Shown here: piece by piece, positions 18,313 through 26,363 of the stretch
How positions within the stretch are numbered: the stretch's first letter is position 1
How the letters are laid out: each line of letters begins with the position of its first letter
Assembly: GCA_028285205.1 (NCBI GenBank)
Contig: JANQQA010000252.1
Span: 1-64,000 of the forward strand
DNA from: Bythopirellula sp.
GTDB taxonomy: Bacteria; Planctomycetota; Planctomycetia; Pirellulales; Lacipirellulaceae
Reading direction: 5' to 3'
DNA length: 64,000 nt
Notes under the pieces: model-generated
Seen by the model: the letters and a program-made list of their open reading frames with translations, nothing else
Database searches by the model: none
What the model was told of the DNA's origin: nothing
Program-made: the position numbers and the translations under genes

Positions 18313-19587
18313 ATGTATCGACTTGCCAGCATTACTGATCGGGCGTTGACGACCTTGCAATCGCAGCGTCATCGCCGCCTTCGTGGGTCCGCACGTTTTC
18401 CCGTGGCTGGTCGTCCGCATAGTGCGATCGGAACTCGTGCGTCACTTATCATCGGCGCCCTGTTGACGGCAATCCTGCCGGGCTGCACGCTCTGCCAGAA
18501 CATCAAACGCTCGGTACTTTCTGAACCGACTAGGTACTGTGCCTCCGCCGATCGCTGGCGAAGCATCCGCACGTATCGCGGGTGGGCTGACGAAGTCTAC
18601 ACGCGCATGTTTGGCTGCGGCGGAGAAGTCCATTACAGCGACGCTTTCGAAGCCGGGTTCAAGGACGGTTTCGCCGACTATGTTTACGGCGGCGGCTCCG
18701 GAGAACCACCCCCGGTTGCACCGCGTGAATTCTGGGATGTTCGCTACCGCACACCCGAGGGCGATGCACGCGCAGCTGACTGGTTCGACGGGTACCGCCA
18801 CGGCGCAAGAGTAGCGCGCGACGAGGGCTTCCGCGAGCGGGCGTTGGCACCAACGTCGAAACTGCTGCTTGACCCCGTCGAGTATCGCTACGAACTTTCT
18901 CACCAGGGTGAGATGCCGATTCCTGCCGTTGCGCCGGAACCACCAAAGGTCGAATCGGTGCCGCTGGGTCCAATAGAACCTGGCGCTCAGTCTCCCACTG
19001 CTCCGTCAGAGGAACCTGAAGTAGAACTCCCATCGCCGACAGAGCAGCCGCCACTACTACAGCCACCGTCGATCGAAAGAGCACCGATGCCAACTGCCGA
19101 ACAAGAACTTCAGGAGGCGGACCCCTTGCCGGCAGCTCCAATCGAAACTGAGGAAATCAATCCTGATAGGAGCACACCGGAGAATCAAAGGCCTGCGGAG
19201 GAAATTGATGAAATTTTCGGGCCGCCGATCGATCTGCGCTCGACAAAAGCAGGCCCACCGCGCAAGCAAATATCACCAAAGCCTATTCCGCGTACTGTTG
19301 ATCGCGAACAGGCTCGCGCTGCCTTTGCCTCCGCTGTTCAAAGGAATCGGGCGGCACAGCAGGCATTCAAACGACTGCCAACCAGGAATCCGACAGAGGA
19401 CGCTCCACGCCAACCCATTGCCAAACGTCGTCTGGAGCCGACCGCGCAGCCACCGAGTAGCATTCGCGGATCGCAAGTGGAAATCCAACAGACGAGTGCC
19501 AACCTCAGCGCACCAACGCAGAGTATTTCACGGGCAGACGATCGATCTGCGGAGATGTTCCGTCGCCTCTCAGAGTCAACCCAATGA
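18313..19587 (+). CDS. Planctomycete lipoprotein with Pro/Glu-rich C-terminal half, next to the export gene
   Basis: The reading frame extends back to 18199, so the start is uncertain; ATG 18313 is chosen because it puts the hydrophobic segment and lipobox (ILPGC, Cys about residue 58) closest to the N-terminus, but ATG 18208 is possible. After the Cys, a conserved-looking block (EAGFKDGFADYVYGG...PPVAPREFWDVRY...PEGDARAADWFDGYRHGAR) resembles lipoproteins I know only from planctomycetes, frequently beside polysaccharide export genes. The second half is rich in Pro, Glu and Gln with no fold visible and may span the periplasm. The stop overlaps the start of the Wza-like gene (ATGA), indicating translational coupling. 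Function is unknown. Confidence 0.75.
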   Translation: MYRLASITDRALTTLQSQRHRRLRGSARFPVAGRPHSAIGTRASLIIGALLTAILPGCTLCQNIKRSVLSEPTRYCASADRWRSIRTYRGWADEVYTRMFGCGGEVHYSDAFEAGFKDGFADYVYGGGSGEPPPVAPREFWDVRYRTPEGDARAADWFDGYRHGARVARDEGFRERALAPTSKLLLDPVEYRYELSHQGEMPIPAVAPEPPKVESVPLGPIEPGAQSPTAPSEEPEVELPSPTEQPPLLQPPSIERAPMPTAEQELQEADPLPAAPIETEEINPDRSTPENQRPAEEIDEIFGPPIDLRSTKAGPPRKQISPKPIPRTVDREQARAAFASAVQRNRAAQQAFKRLPTRNPTEDAPRQPIAKRRLEPTAQPPSSIRGSQVEIQQTSANLSAPTQSISRADDRSAEMFRRLSESTQ

Positions 19588-21086
19588 TCAAGTCCTACAC
19601 GACTGCGGCAAACAAGGCATGCCGGCCTGAGGGCCATCCGCTCGATCCGCTACGGCGCATCTCATACTCTTGGACAGCTATGAACGACGTGCACGTGCGA
19701 AGTCACGACAGACCCGATACCCCTGAGGTACCGGTTTCGTCCGGGGGAACAAGATTTGCCTCAGGCCCAACATTAGCGCTCTGGATCTGCGCGTTGGCCG
19801 CACTGATTCAAACAGGGTGTGCTTCCTTCTCCAACCCGGTGGCCAACGGTATCCCGGTACGCTTGCTACCCGATGAGCTGCTCGCAGAAACCAAGGAAGA
19901 CTATCAACAGATCCCACTGACACTGCTCCGCCAATCGCGTCCCGATCAGTATCTGCTGGGTCCGCGAGATACTTTGGGAATCTACATTGAAGGGATCCTC
20001 GGTACCGAAGAGACCGCACCGCCGGTCAATATCCCTGCTTCGCCCGATTTGCCACCCTCCATTGGCTACCCGTTTCCGATCCGACAAGATGGGACCGTAT
20101 CGCTGCCGTATGTTGGCGCAGTCGAAGTGGCAGGCTTGACCGTCGAAGATGCTGAGAAGAAAGTTGTTGCCATCTACAGTGAGAAGGACATCCTGCGGGT
20201 TGAAGACAAAAGGATCCTGGTGACACTGCTCAGACCACGGCACATTCGTGTATTGGTGCTGCGCGAAGACGCCCAACAGGCTCAGGTGTCGCTGCAAACG
20301 TCATCCCTACGTGGCTTCGGAACGACGCAGACTACCCTAGGCGGTGGGCGCCAAGCCGAGGGCCAGATTCTAGAACTGCCAGCCTATGAAAATGACGTCC
20401 TTAATGCGCTAGCACAAACCGGAGGGTTACCTGGCTTGGAATCGACGCAGGAGGTGATCGTTCAACGGGGCTACTGGAATACAGAGTTGGACCCTGCCTG
20501 CGAGCACCGCAGCTACCCGTCCAAAGCGGATACATCGTCGGATGGAGACCGTCGTGTCGTGCGAATTCCCCTTCGCACCAAACCAGGCGAACCTTTGCAA
20601 TTTAGACCCAAAGACGTTGTGCTCAACAACGGTGACATCGTAGTGGTGCGCGGGCGTGACCCCGAGTTCTACTATACAGGTGGCATCCTTATCAGCAGCG
20701 AGTTGCCCCTTCCAAACGACTACGACTTGACCGTCGTGGAAGCAATACTGAAGGCCAGAGGCACTCTAAATAATGGTGGCATCAATAGCGGCAACTTCAA
20801 TGGCGCGCTCGTAGGTGCAGGCGTCGGAAATCCCTCTCCGAGCCTCTTGACAGTCTTGAGAAAAACGCCCCTTGGCGGCCAGCTAGCGATTCGAGTGGAC
20901 TTAAACGAAGCCCTGCGAGACCCCCGCGAGAACATCCTGGTTCAAGCCGACGACGTGCTGCTTTTGCAGGAAACTCACAACGAAGCGTTCACTCGCTACA
21001 TGTCGCAAGTGTTCCAGCTCAACTTCTTTGGCCGCTTCATCAACCGCGGCGATCTCCAAGGAACTTCAACACTGGTGGTGCCCTAA
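19584..21086 (+). CDS. Polysaccharide export outer-membrane lipoprotein (Wza-like)
   Basis: The ATG at 19584 overlaps the upstream stop; ATG 19680 is an alternative that shortens the N-terminus. A hydrophobic stretch ends in a lipobox (LIQTGC, Cys about residue 79). Then comes a Poly_export domain (QYLLGPRDTLGIYIEGILG ... IRQDGTVSLPYVGAVEVAGL...EDAEKKV), followed by two SLBB-like segments (ALAQTGGLPGLES; VVEAILKARGTLNNGG) separated by FRPKDVVLNNGDIVVV. This is the layout of Wza-type export channels for capsule or exopolysaccharide. It would work with the Wzc-like kinase at 26.4-28.7 kb. An inserted segment around residues 105-150 (APPVNIPASPDLPPS) seems specific to this lineage. Confidence 0.93.
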   Translation: MIKSYTTAANKACRPEGHPLDPLRRISYSWTAMNDVHVRSHDRPDTPEVPVSSGGTRFASGPTLALWICALAALIQTGCASFSNPVANGIPVRLLPDELLAETKEDYQQIPLTLLRQSRPDQYLLGPRDTLGIYIEGILGTEETAPPVNIPASPDLPPSIGYPFPIRQDGTVSLPYVGAVEVAGLTVEDAEKKVVAIYSEKDILRVEDKRILVTLLRPRHIRVLVLREDAQQAQVSLQTSSLRGFGTTQTTLGGGRQAEGQILELPAYENDVLNALAQTGGLPGLESTQEVIVQRGYWNTELDPACEHRSYPSKADTSSDGDRRVVRIPLRTKPGEPLQFRPKDVVLNNGDIVVVRGRDPEFYYTGGILISSELPLPNDYDLTVVEAILKARGTLNNGGINSGNFNGALVGAGVGNPSPSLLTVLRKTPLGGQLAIRVDLNEALRDPRENILVQADDVLLLQETHNEAFTRYMSQVFQLNFFGRFINRGDLQGTSTLVVP

Positions 21087-21136
21087 CCTTCGGAGGAACG
21101 CGAGGGTGTACCTCCACGTAACGACCGAGACCGCGC

Positions 21137-21169
21137 AAAAAAGCCCGGCTGGGGATACCCAGCCGGGCT
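21137..21169 (-). terminator. Rho-independent terminator of the minus-strand PEP-CTERM gene
   Basis: A perfect 12-bp stem (AGCCCGGCTGGG, 21142-21153, with CCCAGCCGGGCT, 21158-21169) and GATA loop is followed on the minus strand by six T residues (the A-run at 21137-21142). It lies about 70 bases downstream of the stop of the gene at 21241. On the plus strand the T-run is poor, so it may only weakly stop transcription from the Wza-like gene. Confidence 0.85.
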
Positions 21170-21240
21170 ATTCGATTCGGTCTTCTTAACTATCTGGAGA
21201 GTCCGGTAATGATGGACTTGCATCAATGGCAGCGAATGTC

Positions 21241-22167
21241 CTACCGGCGTCTCGACAGGCCTTGGGTCGCAACCAGCGCCAGCATGCCTAAAGCCAATGT
21301 AGTTGGTTCGGGGATCTTGCCCTGAACAATCTTGTAGTTGTCGAAGTAGGCACTACCGCCAGTCGCCTGAGAGACCGGGTCTCCAGCGGCTGCAAAGGTG
21401 GCAAGCGGTGCGTCGGTGAATTGATCAAGACCTACACCATCGACAAAGCCTTCTGTCACCAGCGGAACCATCGACAAAGGATCGCCAGAACCATTGACGA
21501 AAACGCTGTACTCGTTCAGCAGGAAGTCGATGTCGATTCGGAAGGTATTCCACTCACCGAAGCTCACGGTCGTCCCCGTTTCGGTCAAGAAACCCGTACC
21601 GGCTGCTTGGTAAAGCACATCACCGGTGGTGGCATCAACACCGAGTGACCCGATAAGGCCATTGTTGAGCCCAACGCCATCGTCATCATAAGCTTCAACG
21701 CCGAAGAACGGGCCGAAGCTCTGTCCGGGTACTCCCAGCGGGCCATCAACGTACATGTCCCACATGATGCAGATATAACGCCCACCAACTGGTCCAGCTG
21801 GATCAGGCCATCCGCTGAGTTCGACACCAAAGCGACCGCCACCCGGTGCTTCGTTGGGCGCACGTGTCAATCGCACTGCTTGGTCGCCAGATTCAACAAC
21901 GGCGGTCTGTACGGTGGCTGTACTGGTAGTGCCGATCGACGCTTGCCATACACCATCGACCGCATCGCTTGGTAGAGAAGCTACCTGGCCTTCTAATGTA
22001 CCAGTGGAGTACGAAGGCGATTCAAATCCTTCGCCGTCAAGAATACCAATGACGGTTGCCTGCGAGCTGCAGGCCAACAGAAGAGTGAGAGCCAAACCAA
22101 AAACGGCCGTGCCCCCTACAGGATAAACACGCTGCGAAAGCAGCGTACAAAATTTTGCGTACATCAT
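21241..22167 (-). CDS. PEP-CTERM protein, LamG-like, paralogue of the gene at 16798
   Basis: Two adjacent ATGs (22167 and 22164) follow a strong GGGGAG. The signal peptide is VFGLALTLLLACSSQA. The body (DGEGFES...TGTLEGQV, VESGDQAVRL, SFGPFFGVEAY, SLGVDATTGDVLYQ, VSFGEWNTFRIDIDF, EYSVFVNG, AYFDNYKIVQ) matches the protein encoded at 16798-17790 block by block, so the two flank the lipoprotein/Wza pair as inverted-context paralogues on the same strand. Here the dockerin-like repeats are missing and the PEP-CTERM signal (IPEPTTLALGML...LSRRR) follows the LamG-like domain directly. It is followed by a strong terminator. Confidence 0.9.
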   Translation of the reverse strand: MMYAKFCTLLSQRVYPVGGTAVFGLALTLLLACSSQATVIGILDGEGFESPSYSTGTLEGQVASLPSDAVDGVWQASIGTTSTATVQTAVVESGDQAVRLTRAPNEAPGGGRFGVELSGWPDPAGPVGGRYICIMWDMYVDGPLGVPGQSFGPFFGVEAYDDDGVGLNNGLIGSLGVDATTGDVLYQAAGTGFLTETGTTVSFGEWNTFRIDIDFLLNEYSVFVNGSGDPLSMVPLVTEGFVDGVGLDQFTDAPLATFAAAGDPVSQATGGSAYFDNYKIVQGKIPEPTTLALGMLALVATQGLSRRR

Positions 22168-22488
22168 TAGCTCCCCTTCGATTTACACTATGACCAATAT
22201 CGTTACTAAACCTGAAATCAAATCCGCGGCACCGAAAACAATCGCAAATTAGTCTCTGTCATCACCAACTGGCAATCAAGTTACGGTCGGTGCGGGCGAG
22301 ACCTATGGTCGGGTGCAGAGAACACCCTAATTGATCGATATTCCGATACGACTTCGAGCATAGTTGCCATCCGTCGGCGGGTCAACCATTTTCCGTCCAG
22401 AATATGGCAATTTCCCTTCACGACCAATACCTAGGGTGGTGAGAGCGCCCCATGAACTCAGAGGTCACCTTGAAGCGTAAATGCCGAA
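22168..22488. other. Intergenic region upstream of the minus-strand PEP-CTERM gene
   Basis: No convincing reading frame is present. It presumably holds the promoter of the gene ending at 22167. It contains ACCAATACCTAGGGT (22423-22437), nearly identical to a 16-mer at 25937-25952 upstream of the O-antigen ligase-like gene; see findings. Confidence 0.4.
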
Positions 22489-22521
22489 AGCCCGGATGTC
22501 AGAAAATTTGACATCCGGGCT
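22489..22521 (-). terminator. Probable terminator hairpin of the small secreted-protein gene
   Basis: A perfect 13-bp stem (AGCCCGGATGTCA, 22489-22501, with its complement at 22509-22521) encloses a 7-base A/T-rich loop, 38 bases downstream of the stop at 22560. The T-run on the minus strand is weak (TTCGGCATTT), so termination strength is uncertain. The stem begins with the same AGCCCGG as the terminator at 21142. Confidence 0.6.
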
Positions 22522-22559
22522 CTCTAGTGCTTGTACATGAGACCGCGTCGAGCAAACAA

Positions 22560-23003
22560 TCAGAACGGTGGACGCGGGGGTGGTCGATAAGGGCTGCGTA
22601 CTGGCGGACGGTATGGAGGCCGCCCAGAAGAGCCAGCTGCCAGCTGCGAAGATCGGCTTCCAGACGATCCAGTGATTGTTATACCTGGACTCGCAGCATC
22701 GGCTCCATCCGACTCGTCTTCCTCAGCAGCGTCGCCTTCGTCTGCAGCCTCTTCGTTGCCTTCACCGCTCAAAGGTGAGCCAAAGCTCCCGAAACTCGGG
22801 AAGCCGAATGGATTCGAGGAGAACCTCGAAGATCGCCCCAGCAGAAATGGATTAAACGAGCGTGCTCGAATTTTCCGGGTCGCTTGTGTTTGTGACTGTT
22901 CCTGATCGTCGGCACCGTCCGACTGGGCGATGGCGGCCGAACCAGGAAGCACCAAGTAGAGACAGGAGCCCATCAGTGCGGTTGTAATCGTCTTAGTTGT
23001 CAT
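22560..23003 (-). CDS. Small secreted acidic/proline-rich protein, function unknown
   Basis: It encodes 147 residues. A signal peptide (MGSCLYLVLPGSAAIA) is followed by a Gln/Asp-rich spacer, a Phe/Ser/Gly-rich segment (NPFLLGRSSRFSSNPFGF), a very acidic stretch (EEAADEGDAAEEDESDGAD, residues about 85-103) and a Pro/Arg/Tyr-rich tail with repeated RPPYRPP-like units. The composition is low-complexity and suggests an extracellular, disordered or matrix-associated protein. It has its own terminator-like hairpin and lies between a PEP-CTERM gene and the O-antigen ligase gene. I recognise no family. No strong ribosome binding site is visible before the ATG. Confidence 0.65.
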   Translation of the reverse strand: MTTKTITTALMGSCLYLVLPGSAAIAQSDGADDQEQSQTQATRKIRARSFNPFLLGRSSRFSSNPFGFPSFGSFGSPLSGEGNEEAADEGDAAEEDESDGADAASPGITITGSSGSRSSQLAAGSSGRPPYRPPVRSPYRPPPRPPF

Positions 23004-23027
23004 GTCAGGTCACCAAGGATGATACAC

Positions 23028-23096
23028 TTAATAGAAATACCAAATACCATCAACGAAAGCAGTCGCAGCGTCGAGGATTACATCTGCGATACTCAT
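23028..23096 (-). CDS. Possible 22-residue peptide upstream of the small secreted protein
   Basis: An ATG at 23096 is preceded by GAAGG with an 8-base spacing and opens a 22-codon frame (beginning MSIADVIL, ending GIWYFY) that stops 24 bases before the ATG of the next gene. The peptide is amphipathic to hydrophobic with no cysteine. The good ribosome binding site is the main support; it could be a leader peptide or a chance frame. Confidence 0.3.
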   Translation of the reverse strand: MSIADVILDAATAFVDGIWYFY

Positions 23097-23278
23097 GAGA
23101 ACTACCTTCGTGACCCCAGAATATCCTTGCCAGGCGGCAAAGTCAAGCAAAAGCCACCATATTCGTGGAAATTCCTTATCTGTCAGCGAGATTCCAGCGT
23201 GCCCTGAGGAATTCGTCCTATCGCAACGCACCAAAATCTGCGGCCTGCTCTTGCGTGAGTTCGTCTCCGAATCCCGCG

Positions 23279-25795
23279 TTACTCCCTCATTTTCTCCTGT
23301 ATTGCCTGGATTAGCTTAGGAGCGGCTTTTGCACCTGGATCGCGCCGAATAACGATTCTTGCCTCTCGGAGTGCGTGATCTAGCTCGCCCTCGTCTAGCA
23401 ATGTCTGGGCTAGGAGCAGCCTCCAATCCACGTTACCGTAGTCTCTGCTCAAGGCCTGCCGCAACAGCTTGATTGACCGCGCCGGTCTACTGTGACTTAA
23501 TTCAACCCGTGCAAGCGCGACGATCTCGGACGGCGTTGCCTCTCCGGATGCCTCCAATGCGCGTAATGCCGAGATAGCACGACCCTGCAGTTGATCCGCA
23601 AGCCCAACGAGCGGCGGTTCGGTGTTCATAAAAATCTTGGCCAGCTGATCGATTAGGCGGTATTCATCACCCGCCAATCCTATCCCCAACTCTGGCCTAT
23701 CAAATTCATTTACGCAAAGCCTGGCGATAGTGGTGAAGCGCCGAGGATCAAGGGCAATTGTGCGGCGAAAATAGAATTCTGCGTCATCCCAGCGGCCTTC
23801 GCCGGCCGCAAGCTGACCTGCTACCAAGTTCGTCGCGGCGTGAAACGGGGTCAGCCGGGCCGCATTGCTGATTAGCTGTTTGCCCACTTCCTCGTCGAGA
23901 ACAAAAAGTCGCAGCTCACCCTCCAACCCGTGAATCGGCCCGTAAACGGGGCAGATCTTTCGTAACGCGGAAAATTCCTCCACTAGACGAGAAACGAATG
24001 CTACCGTGCCGTCCTCCATTATGATGTCACCCGAATCTGGATCACGCTGTCGGCTGATCGAGCGCCAACGATAAAGATTCAGTAAGTAGCCGCGTTTGAC
24101 GTTGGTCGGCTCGAACGCACTTGCGTGCTCTGCGGCTATCAGCAAATCGACGTAATCCTGATCGCTGCCCAACCAGCTGTCGCTTTCGAGGCGCTGCTCC
24201 ATACCCAAGGCGGTGTTCGACCAAGCCTCCGCCTGATACGACCGGAACGCACCAGACAAGCCCCACCAGCAACCGGTGAGTGTTAGCAGGCTCACAGGCA
24301 CTGCAAACGCCATGCTGCGTGTCCAAGCCAGAGGCGAGTAGCTGCCCTCAACGAGTCTTTCCGGAGACAGGGTCTTCCGTCGCTCATAGCGAGCAAGCGC
24401 TACCAACAATCCACTGATGACCGCCGTGAGCACAAAAACGCCGGGGAGGTGTTGTCCAAAATCACTCAGACTGTGCCAAGCTGTTGCCAGCAAGCCGAGG
24501 GTCAGACCGAATGCTGCAGTCGACAGCGAAGTTTTCCCTTTCAGCATCAGTCGGACGGCAACGCCAAAAATGCTCAACACGAAACATATGACTGAGAGTG
24601 CGCCGACCAGTCCAAATTCTTCAAGTAGCTGAGCCCAGTCATTGTCTGCGTGTTCAGCCATACGAGGACTCGTCGCTGTATCGTACAGCGGAAATACGTA
24701 CTCATGAGTTCCCAGTCCCGTTCCGAGTACCGGAAAATCCCGCCAAGCCTGCAACGCCCCGGTGGTCATTTCCAGCCGCCCAGCAAAACGCTGCTGTTCC
24801 TTCAACGCTGCGAAACGCTCATAAATCACGTCGAAGCTCGTCAAAAACACGAGCATCACGACCGCCCACGGCACAATCGCCAGCAACCAACCGCGGACGC
24901 TCAGCACACGCCGACGATAGAGTGCCACGGCGATGATTCCCGAAGCGATCAGCAGCGAAAGTACTCCGTTACGACTCATCGACGTGAAGACAACGACAGC
25001 ACACAACACGACCCCTGTAAGTGGCCTGAGATAGCGGTCCCCGCGCAAGTCGACCAGCCGGCTTACTCTCCCCCGATCTCGATGACTATCTTCTTTGATT
25101 TGCACCAGAACGTACGCCACGCCTGCTCCGAGAGCGAGGTTCATGAACTGGCAAAAATGGCTGTAGTTGACAAAACTTCCCGAAGTGACGACCGAGCCTC
25201 GCTCGACATACATCCAGTGTATCCGTTGCGTCAAAGTGAGAATCTGCAGCACCGCGACCGCCGCCTCCAAGCAGCCGAGCATAAAGACACCCCACAACGC
25301 GAGTTTGATCTGCTTCTTGCTCTGAAAGACGCTTGCTACCGTCACAAATACCGCAATGAAGACGAGAGCCATCCTCAGGTCGTGAGAAGTTTCGAACGGA
25401 TACAGTGAAACCGTGGCGATTGACTCCTCAGGTGATGCGGACTCGCCAACACGCAGGTTCTCACGCAACGCAATGCTATTGTCAGAAACTCCCCGTACCA
25501 CTGTTTGGGGTAGCGGAACGAGTTGTACGATGATGAGCAAAACAATCGCCATCAGCGGCAGATAGGCCAAGGTGCGCACCACACGGAAGCCCGGCTCCAG
25601 CCATACTCTTAGAGTCAGGCCCATGACTAGGAGTGCCGCCAGAGCGGACACGACCATCTCGCTCCATGCCTCAACTACGCCCAGACTCACCGGCAGGAAC
25701 AGCAACAAGCTGGCCAATACGGCGTAAAAGAACAAATCCCAGCGACTTTCGAGGGATCGCCATGCGGTACTAGAGTCTGAGGGCAGCTTATGCAT
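23279..25795 (-). CDS. O-antigen ligase/polymerase-like membrane protein (Wzy_C) with C-terminal TPRs
   Basis: ATG 25795 with GGAAAG upstream is preferred to a TTG at 25819. Residues about 20-480 hold roughly ten membrane helices. The central Wzy_C region has TSMSRNGVLSLLIASGII, then a large loop (RFAGRLEMTTGALQAWRD.PVLGTGLGT and EHADNDWAQLLEEFGLVG) typical of WaaL/Wzy/PglL-type transferases. After the last helix (about residue 500) come about 300 residues of TPR-like helices (WDDAEFYFRRTIALDP; LRQALSRDYGNVDWRLLLAQTLLDEGELDHAL). It may polymerise the polysaccharide or transfer it to an acceptor. Similar TPR-tailed versions occur in exosortase-linked exopolysaccharide loci. It is transcribed away from the Wzc-like gene in the same direction. 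Confidence 0.9.
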   Translation of the reverse strand: MHKLPSDSSTAWRSLESRWDLFFYAVLASLLLFLPVSLGVVEAWSEMVVSALAALLVMGLTLRVWLEPGFRVVRTLAYLPLMAIVLLIIVQLVPLPQTVVRGVSDNSIALRENLRVGESASPEESIATVSLYPFETSHDLRMALVFIAVFVTVASVFQSKKQIKLALWGVFMLGCLEAAVAVLQILTLTQRIHWMYVERGSVVTSGSFVNYSHFCQFMNLALGAGVAYVLVQIKEDSHRDRGRVSRLVDLRGDRYLRPLTGVVLCAVVVFTSMSRNGVLSLLIASGIIAVALYRRRVLSVRGWLLAIVPWAVVMLVFLTSFDVIYERFAALKEQQRFAGRLEMTTGALQAWRDFPVLGTGLGTHEYVFPLYDTATSPRMAEHADNDWAQLLEEFGLVGALSVICFVLSIFGVAVRLMLKGKTSLSTAAFGLTLGLLATAWHSLSDFGQHLPGVFVLTAVISGLLVALARYERRKTLSPERLVEGSYSPLAWTRSMAFAVPVSLLTLTGCWWGLSGAFRSYQAEAWSNTALGMEQRLESDSWLGSDQDYVDLLIAAEHASAFEPTNVKRGYLLNLYRWRSISRQRDPDSGDIIMEDGTVAFVSRLVEEFSALRKICPVYGPIHGLEGELRLFVLDEEVGKQLISNAARLTPFHAATNLVAGQLAAGEGRWDDAEFYFRRTIALDPRRFTTIARLCVNEFDRPELGIGLAGDEYRLIDQLAKIFMNTEPPLVGLADQLQGRAISALRALEASGEATPSEIVALARVELSHSRPARSIKLLRQALSRDYGNVDWRLLLAQTLLDEGELDHALREARIVIRRDPGAKAAPKLIQAIQEKMRE

Positions 25796-25819
25796 CGGTT
25801 CTTTCCCAAGCGGACTCAA

Positions 25820-26363
25820 GAAGTTTCAAACCGTGAACCCCCACATTCCAAAAGGAGGAACTCAGGACTGCCTGCACGATACTACCCATTTCGCCCCCAC
25901 ACAAAAACGATACCGTTGCCAACTTCAGTCACCAGTACCAATACCCTAGGGTTTCCAAGAACTTCGAGGCGCAATTCCGTCGCATGCATCAAGGCACAAG
26001 GCACCCAACGCTAATCGTGCCATTCCTACCGATGAAGACAACTTTTTACTGATCGGCCGATTCCACGAAACCACACTGTCGAGCGCAAATACTCATCCGT
26101 TTTGCACGCTAGGATCGTGCTTGGCGCCGCGATTTTCGGGTCTTGCCCCAATGAGTCACCGCAATAACCGGCGAGTATTGCAGTTTGCGGCAAATCACCC
26201 ATCCGAGCGTTGCCCAGCGGCGATCGGACGCTCGGGATCTATGGATCCGATTTCGGACACTGCCAAACATGTCAATTATCTTTGATGAGCAACTCGAAAG
26301 CGAGCATTACTTTTGGCCACTTACCATAATCACGACACGTGGATTCTCTAAGAACGCGTTTGG
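25820..26363. other. 544-base intergenic region between ligase-like and kinase genes
   Basis: No plausible gene is seen on either strand. It separates two minus-strand genes, so it should hold a terminator for the kinase gene and a promoter for the ligase-like gene, but no strong hairpin with T-run was found. It contains ACCAATACCCTAGGGT (25937-25952), shared with 22423-22437, whose core ACCCTAGGGT is a perfect palindrome, about 142 bases upstream of the ligase-like start. Confidence 0.4.

Noticed and set aside
26002-26024. Sigma-54-like sequence TGGCACG on the minus strand, upstream of the O-antigen ligase-like gene
   Set aside because: The -24 half matches, but there is no GC pair at the required spacing for the -12 element (the nearest is two bases too close).
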